Below are positions 58,426 through 64,000 of a DNA stretch of 64,000 bases, piece by piece (position 1 is the stretch's first letter; the number at the start of each line of letters is the position of its first letter). The notes beneath the pieces are model-generated. The model was not told where the DNA came from, did not search any database, and was given only the letters and a program-made list of their open reading frames with translations. Location: contig NW_025408668.1 of assembly GCF_020360975.1 (NCBI RefSeq), positions 2,046,001 through 2,110,000 on the forward strand. The letters are read 5' to 3'. The stretch comes from Hirsutella rhossiliensis (Eukaryota > Ascomycota > Sordariomycetes > Hypocreales > Ophiocordycipitaceae). The position numbers and the translations under genes are program-made.

Positions 58426-58890
58426 TATAACGACTAGTATTATTTTTAAGGGATAAACCTATTAAGGGGTTTATATTAGTAGATATAATAGGGCGTAGTT
58501 TAAGTAATAATAAGTATATTACGTTAGTAATAAGTCGGAGGTTATAGACTATAGACTATAACTAAGTAATTAGAATTAAAGATAGAATCGTAATAAAGAT
58601 TTATATTAAAAGCTATCGAGCTATCTATTTAAAGGAGTGTCCTATTCCTTCTTTATATATCTCGAGAGCTTCCCTAGATCGCCGAGAGCGCTAGGTGATC
58701 CCGTCGTCTAGGAGCGCTAGAGCGCTAGAGCGATCCTACGATCCTAGCTATAGAGCGTTAGAGCGCTAGAGTAACCTATCGCTCTAAACTTAATTAGCCC
58801 GTCGGTCTATCTAATATTCCTTGCTCCTTATATTACGTAACCTCGTAATATATATTAGTCCCTACGGTTCGCTAGACTATAGTTATAATA
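58426..58890 (-). repeat. 5' LTR of G2
   Basis: This is 465 bases, equal in length to the 3' LTR, and followed by TTATT. Confidence 0.92.
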
Positions 58891-59688
58891 TTATTAAGGC
58901 TTAATAATAGTAAGGTAAAGGAGTATAAAGTATAGTTAGTACCGCTTTAAATAATAGATATAAGAGGCACTAAAAAGATAATTACTTATTTCTATATTAG
59001 TACCGATAAGTTAACGCTAAACGATTAAGTACTAATCCTTTTATTAGTTACTACCTTAAAGGATAAATATATTTATATTATCTTATAGAAACGATAGTAG
59101 TAGTTTAAGTATTAACTAAGTAGCGAAACCTTATAGAACCCCTATAGATTCCTTTTAAAATATAGGAATAAAGTAAAGGTATATATAATAGCGCTTAACC
59201 TTAAGCTAATCCTACTACTAAATAAAGATAAAGATAAAGGGATTCTATAAAAAGAATAAGCCGAAATCTTATAAACTGTCTATTAATTTAAAGATACTTT
59301 CTCGGCTAATAAATCTAACTTACTACTAGCTAGAAAAAGAACCGATTACTTAATTAATTTAATCCTTAATATAGAACCCCCTTATAGACCGATTTACCCT
59401 TTATTATAAAGGGATCTCTAAGTATTATACGACTAGATCTAAGACGTAATAAAAAGGAAAATAATCTAAGAGTTAAAGAGCCTAGCTAGGGCGCCTATCT
59501 TTTTTATTTTAAAAAAGAATAATACCTTACGGCTATATATAGACTACTAAGGACTTAACTAGGTTATATAAAAGAATTAGTACCCTTTACTTCTTATTTT
59601 AAAGATTATTAACTACTATTAAAGAGCTAAGTATTTTTCTAAGATTAATATATAGAATATATATTAACGTATTTAAATTTAAGAAGGA
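58891..59688 (+). pseudogene. G3 Gypsy reverse transcriptase N-terminal part
   Basis: The frame continues G3 after the G2 insertion. From about 59370 it has the start of a Gypsy polymerase: PPYRPIYPL, then an I*ELKSLARAPIFFILKKNNTLRLYIDYQGLN segment in pieces, then YPLLLILKIIN and RAKYFSKINI near 59610-59650. This covers the fingers region up to just before the expected active site. It stops at the solo Copia-A LTR at 59689, and I found no continuation beyond it. Confidence 0.8.
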
Positions 59689-60256
59689 TATAAGGAACGG
59701 TATTCCTATTATATATAAAGCAGCTATAATATACTCTCCCGATTATATAAGCTTATAAGTAGTATATTAATTATAGATAAAATCCTATATTATAGAGTAA
59801 GAATCGCTCGTTATTTTATATATTATTATATATTAAACGGGTTACTAGTTATCGTATAATCGGGAATCGAAGAAATAGAGCTAGCTTAGAATACTAGCTA
59901 AGACCTCTTAAGAATACTAGCACGACTAACCTCTTTTAAACACGAATATTAGTAGAACTAAGACACTTCTTAATATACTTAAGGTATTACTAAATTCCTT
60001 AGTCTTAGGGCTATATAGTAGCCTAAATCTAGTCTTAAAAGGTTCTTCCGTTTAGCTATAATTATCTATATAAGATAGTATGTCCGCTAGTAGATAGAGA
60101 GAGGATTATTAACTTTAATACCTCTTCTATATACTAATATATTACTAATTAATTCTATTAAAATTCCTACCTTATACTTCTTCTTTCCCTTTATTACGTA
60201 GTTTTATATAATTCCTTAATTTCCTAAAATTCCGCTTTTACTTATATACCTTAAGA
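59689..60256 (+). repeat. Solo Copia-A LTR without target duplication
   Basis: This LTR is 568 bases, full length, starts TATAAGGAACGG and ends CCTTAAGA. The flanking five bases are AAGGA (left) and CTATA (right) and do not match. The left flank is G3 reverse transcriptase; the right flank is not a continuation of it. Confidence 0.88.
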
Positions 60257-60799
60257 CTATATTAGTTTCTTAAAGCTATAAAAGGAAAGAAAAGGCACCT
60301 ATAAAGATAGTAAAACCCTACCGATACTAGACTTAGAGGATAATATAAGTAAATAAGAAGTCTAAGAGATTAAAGACTAAAAAGGATCTAAGGGTAATAC
60401 CTTTTTTCTTATTAAATAAAAAGGATAGCTAGCTAAGTATAACTAATAAGTCGATATTAAAGATATAGCGAATAGCTAAGACCTTATTAAAGAATATACT
60501 TCTTACCTAACTAAGAAAAAGAGGCGTAAGACTAAGTAAGGTAAGGAAACTTACTAGCGTAAAGAGACGCTATTAAATCGGTAATAAATCCCGACTAAAC
60601 TACTACTAACTTATTAATATATTAGTATACTTAAATATCTTATAACTATATATAAAATAATAAAATAGGAGAATAAGGGAAAACTATTTATACTATCTAT
60701 TAAATATTATTTAGGAAAATAAAACTAAACTATAACTCTATTAAGACCTTAGTAATAAAAGAGAGAAGGATAGTTATAACTAAATAAAAGAAAGATAAG
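60257..60799 (+). other. Basic unrecognised remnant
   Basis: A plus-strand stretch at about 60290-60570 is Lys/Arg-rich (KKSKRLKTKKDLRVIPFFLL, then LRKRGVRLSKVRKL) with RIP-type stops. It could be the end of a transposase or other DNA-binding protein. I cannot assign it. Confidence 0.3.
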
Positions 60800-62230
60800 A
60801 CCTATTTATTACTTTTAACTACCCCTCTTCTTTATTAGCGTAGTAAGAACTAACTAAGGCGCCCCTTCCGCTATACTAAATACCTTTAGAAATACTAGAA
60901 CTACCCTATCCTTTACTCCTTCCTTATCTTTTACGTTAAGACCTATCTTTATTAGTATAGTACTTACCTCGGCCTTAGTAAATAGTAAGGCGTATTACTA
61001 TAAAGTATAGCTTATATCGCTATTAATAAGGCGGAGTTTTAACTAGGATTCCTAGGCTTAGTACTCTAGGCTTATATAAGTAATATTAAATAAGGGTATA
61101 AGGTTAAAGCGAATAATAAGCTAGCGGCGCTTATTAATTAGTATATAGTAGTTAGTACGCTCGACTTAGTATATTATTAAGCGGTCGCTAATAAAAGGGT
61201 TAGATAAAACTTATAATAGTAGACTTCTATATACTTATAGTCTTAAAGGACTTATAATAAGCCGTCTTAGCGGCGTCGAAAGCCTTAGCTAAATACTATA
61301 CTATAATAGTAAGACGGCGCTAATTAGCCTCCTTAAAAATAAGTATACTTACGTTTAAGCTATTATCCTTAGTATCCTTATTACTAGTCTTTAGCTTATT
61401 AAGCTTATATAGGTACTTAATAATAGTAACTATATTAGCCCGGTTACTAAATATAAGAGTAATAGCCTTAAGAAGGATTAGCTTATTAATCGTAATATTT
61501 AAAGTTAAGGGGAAACTTACTTAGTTATAGGTCGCGGTATATTTATAGTACTACTTATAGCGCGTTAAGGAAACCCTTAAGAAAATATAGCTAATCGAGA
61601 GTACCTTAATAGGCTTAGGCTCGGTTATACTATACTCCTTAATAACTATCCTAAAATAATATATATACTAAAGCTTATAAGGGATAACCCCCTAGGCCTT
61701 AATTAAGCGGGCTTTAGCCTTAGATTAAGTATACTTTTTTATAGGAGCGCGACCGCCTTATACCGCTGCTTAGGTGCCTTTATCTTTAGCGCCGCTATTC
61801 TTAGGTTCGTTAGTAGGAGGAGTTAGATCGCGGCCGTTTCCGTTATTATTATTATTATTATCTTATCCCTTATTTAGCTAAGTATCGGGATAGTCTTAGC
61901 CCTTATTTAGCTAGGCCTTATCGTTAATATTAGCTTACTTATTCTAAGGAGCGGCCTAAGCGATAATCTCTTATTAGCTAGAGCCGCCTTATTAAAATAA
62001 AGTAGCGAAGTTATTAGTACTTACTTAAGAGCGCCTAGGCACGATCTCTTTATTAGTATTAGTATTACTAATAAGGGTAATAAACTTATAAGTTTCCTAG
62101 CCTATAAAGGTTAGCTTATCGATAGTTAAAGTTAAAGTATTTAGCGGGGTAATAAGGGTATAACCCTTACTAACGTTAGGTCTTAAACTAAAAGTCTCCT
62201 AGAACTAAGATTCCTTTATACCTTTCTTAG
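60800..62230 (-). pseudogene. Unrecognised reading frame U2, gag-like
   Basis: A minus-strand frame of about 470 codons is interrupted only by TAG and TAA. The N-terminal third contains an Asn run (DNNNNNNNGNGRD near 61830-61870) and repeated YPDTQLNKGQD-like pieces with RIP stops. The middle is mixed, and the C-terminal part (about 60860-60960) is Arg/Lys-rich. Low-complexity Asn plus a basic tail would fit a nucleic-acid-binding gag or ORF1 protein of a retroelement, but no zinc knuckle or other domain is visible. RIP implies the sequence is repeated elsewhere. The 24-base tandem repeat at 62368 lies upstream. Confidence 0.45.
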
Positions 62231-62738
62231 CTTTCTTTATTAAAGGGGAACTAGTAAAGCGAACCCGCTACTACCTACTCTTATATATAGTATAGGAAAT
62301 CGGCGTTATAGTTCTTTATCTTCTTTAGCGTAAAAGATATTATTATAAATAAATCGTTAATAAAAAGTAATAAAAAAAGGTATAAGGGATTAATAAAAAA
62401 AAGGTATAAGGGATTAATAAAAAAAAGGTATAAAACTCTATAGTAATCGTAAGCGGAAGAGTTAAAAAATAAAATAAAATAAAAAAAGTAAGAGATATAT
62501 ATATATACTCTTTATATTATAGTTATATAGCTAATATATAAGTAATATCGTAATAGTTACTTAGCGGCAACCGTTAGTATAATAACTATTAATGTTATCA
62601 AGTATAGACTAATATATACTTATATAGGCATATAAGCGCGATATATAATTAAAACTACTTCTCTTCTTAACTAAATATATATAGTATATCGAAAGCAATA
62701 TATATTAAGATATAGCCGAGATATTTATATAAGAGGAG
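62231..62738. other. AT-rich spacer between U2 and G4
   Basis: Apart from the short tandem repeat at 62368-62433 I see no gene. The stretch 62560-62620 keeps a little TpG and CpA. The five bases before the G4 LTR are AGGAG. Confidence 0.4.
62368..62433. repeat. 23-24-base tandem repeat, nearly three copies
   Basis: Units start at 62368, 62391 and 62415; each reads TAATAAAAAAAGG then TATAAGGGAT. The third is cut short. The length difference is one A in the A-run, as slippage would give. Confidence 0.85.
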
Positions 62739-63222
62739 TATTATAACTATAGTCTAGTAAACCCTAGGGACTATTATATATTACGAGGTTACGTAACGTA
62801 GGGAGTAAGGAATATTAAATAGACTAACGGGCTAATTAAGTTTAGAGCGATAGGTTACTTTAGCGCTTTAACGCTCTATAGCTAGGATCGTAGGATCGCT
62901 CTAGCGCTTTAGCGCTCTTAGACGATAAGATTACCTAGCGCTCTCGGCGATCTAAGGAAGCTCTTAAGATATATAAGGAAGGAACGGAATATTCCTTTAA
63001 ATAGATAGCTCGATAGCTTTTAATATTATAATTATTACGATCTTTATTACGATCTTATCTTTAATTCTAATTACTTAATTACCTAGTTATACTCTATAGT
63101 CTATAACCTCTAACTTATTACTAACGTAATATACTTATTATTACTTAGACTATACCTTATTATATCTACTAATATAAACCCTTTAATAGGTTTATCCCTT
63201 AAGAATAATACCGGTTATTATA
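62739..63222 (+). repeat. 5' LTR of G4
   Basis: This 484-base LTR starts TATTATAACT and ends GGTTATTATA, the mirror of the minus-strand LTRs of G1. The AGCGCT palindromes of U3 are at about 62860-62945. Confidence 0.9.
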
Positions 63223-64000
63223 CGTTAAAAGCTCTTATTTAGTATAATACTACGTTACTCTAAGTAATATTATAACTATTAATATACCTATATAGTAAAC
63301 TAAATTAATTAACTTTAGAGCTACTATATCGCCTTAGGATATAATACGTAAGATTATTGCCCTTTAATATAAGGTATAGTTACTTAGGAATAAAGAAGGT
63401 AATAAATAAGTTAAGGACCTTAAAGAAGTAGTTAAACTAAAATAGCTAGGACTATTTAACGGTACTTATAGTACGCTTTAAGACTTTCTTACTTAACTTA
63501 AGGCCTACTACTAGTTTTACCCTATAAAACTCTTAGACCTAGTTAAAAAGGTACTTTATATAGGAAATTATTTATTTAAAACGGCACTCGCTTAGTTTAG
63601 ACCTATTATAAGGGACTTTCTTAATAACTAACTAGCGCGATAAGATAATAAGATAGATAAAGTCTTTACTAGTTTCTAAGGATTTAAAGAAGCTATTATA
63701 AAGGTATTTAGAATACCTAATAAGGAATAAGAAGCTAAATAGAAACTTTAAGAACTTCGATAAAGGATCTTAGTATTAGATTATACTATAAAGTTCTATT
63801 AAGTTATCTTTAAGCTTAATTAAGACGACGAACCTCTTATATTATAATTCTATAATAGGCTTAAAGAAGAAGTTAAGGACGAGCTTTAAAAGGAAATTTA
63901 ACTTAATAACCTCTTAAACTATATTACTATAGTAGTATAAATCGATAATAGATAGTATACGCGACGCTAAGAAAAGAAATAAGGAAGAGGAAACTAAAAC
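63223..64000 (+). pseudogene. G4 gag N-terminal part
   Basis: From about 63430 the plus-strand frame reads like a fungal Gypsy retrotransposon gag domain: a Tyr/Leu-rich start, LYIGNYL near 63550, TLRTS.KDL near 63745 and an acidic-basic segment before 63900. The protein would form the virus-like particle of the element. It is colinear with the G1 and G2 gag on the other strand. Stops are TAG and TAA. It runs past the window end. Confidence 0.75.

Larger units (their letters stand above)
51048..58890 (-). mobile_element. G2, complete uninterrupted G-family Gypsy
   Basis: G2 is 7843 bases with two 465-base LTRs and a perfect target duplication TTATT (51043-51047 and 58891-58895). It lies in the protease/polymerase boundary of G3. 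It is the only complete Gypsy here with nothing nested inside and serves as the reference for the family. All coding parts are broken by RIP. Confidence 0.94.
62739..64000 (+). mobile_element. G4, G-family Gypsy running off the window
   Basis: The 5' LTR is followed by gag on the + strand. It is strongly RIP-mutated. Only the first 1.26 kb of a roughly 7.9-kb element is in the window. Confidence 0.88.

Noticed and set aside
62368..62433. Possible telomeric repeat
   Set aside because: The unit is 23-24 bases and A-rich, not TTAGGG-like, and there are under three copies.
1..64000. tRNA, rRNA or introns of host genes
   Set aside because: No cloverleaf, rRNA core or convincing host exon was seen. 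The only tRNA-related sequences are the primer-binding sites of the Copia elements.

Overview
This window is a graveyard of transposable elements from a filamentous ascomycete (Pezizomycotina). I found no host gene, tRNA or rRNA, and no open reading frame much above 115 codons. Nearly the whole 64 kb is AT-rich, poor in CpA and TpG and very rich in TpA, while CpG survives. That is the signature of repeat-induced point mutation (RIP), which acts on duplicated DNA in this fungal group. Stops inside the broken reading frames are almost all TAG or TAA, as expected from CAG, CAA or TGG codons, and conserved Cys and His codons often appear as Tyr.

Layout. 1-1116: piece of a Gypsy pol (+). 1117-1616: a solo Gypsy LTR that has escaped RIP. 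1620-3330: a long unrecognised reading frame (-). About 4331-26440: a Gypsy of a second family (G0, -) split by a complete first-family Gypsy (G1, 4742-20561, -). G1 is itself split by a small LTR element (E, 6881-8752) and by a complete Copia (Copia-A1, 13506-19563, +). 26460-29650: N-terminal half of a Helitron protein (-), split by a solo Copia-A LTR. 29651-41698: a second Copia-A (+), split by a better preserved Copia of another family (Copia-D, 31412-37664, -). 41699-44560: an unrecognised frame and tandem repeats. 44560-49330: Rep and helicase part of a Helitron (-). 49690-59688: a third Gypsy (G3, +) split by a complete G-family Gypsy (G2, 51048-58890, -). 59689-60256: solo Copia-A LTR. 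60800-62230: an unrecognised frame (-). 62739-64000: 5' LTR and gag of another G-family Gypsy (+) that leaves the window.

Order of events. Target-site duplications (TSDs) support the nesting directly: GTATC/ATATC for G1, GTAAG/GTAGG for E, GCTTC for Copia-A1, TACTA for Copia-A2, ATAGT for Copia-D and TTATT for G2. The Helitrons, G0 and G3 are the oldest layer. G1 and G2 came next, then E and the Copia-A copies, then Copia-D. The RIP-free solo LTR at 1117-1616 looks youngest. Nothing here is likely to encode a working protein. Domain names come from motifs read by eye in translated frames; no database search was possible.
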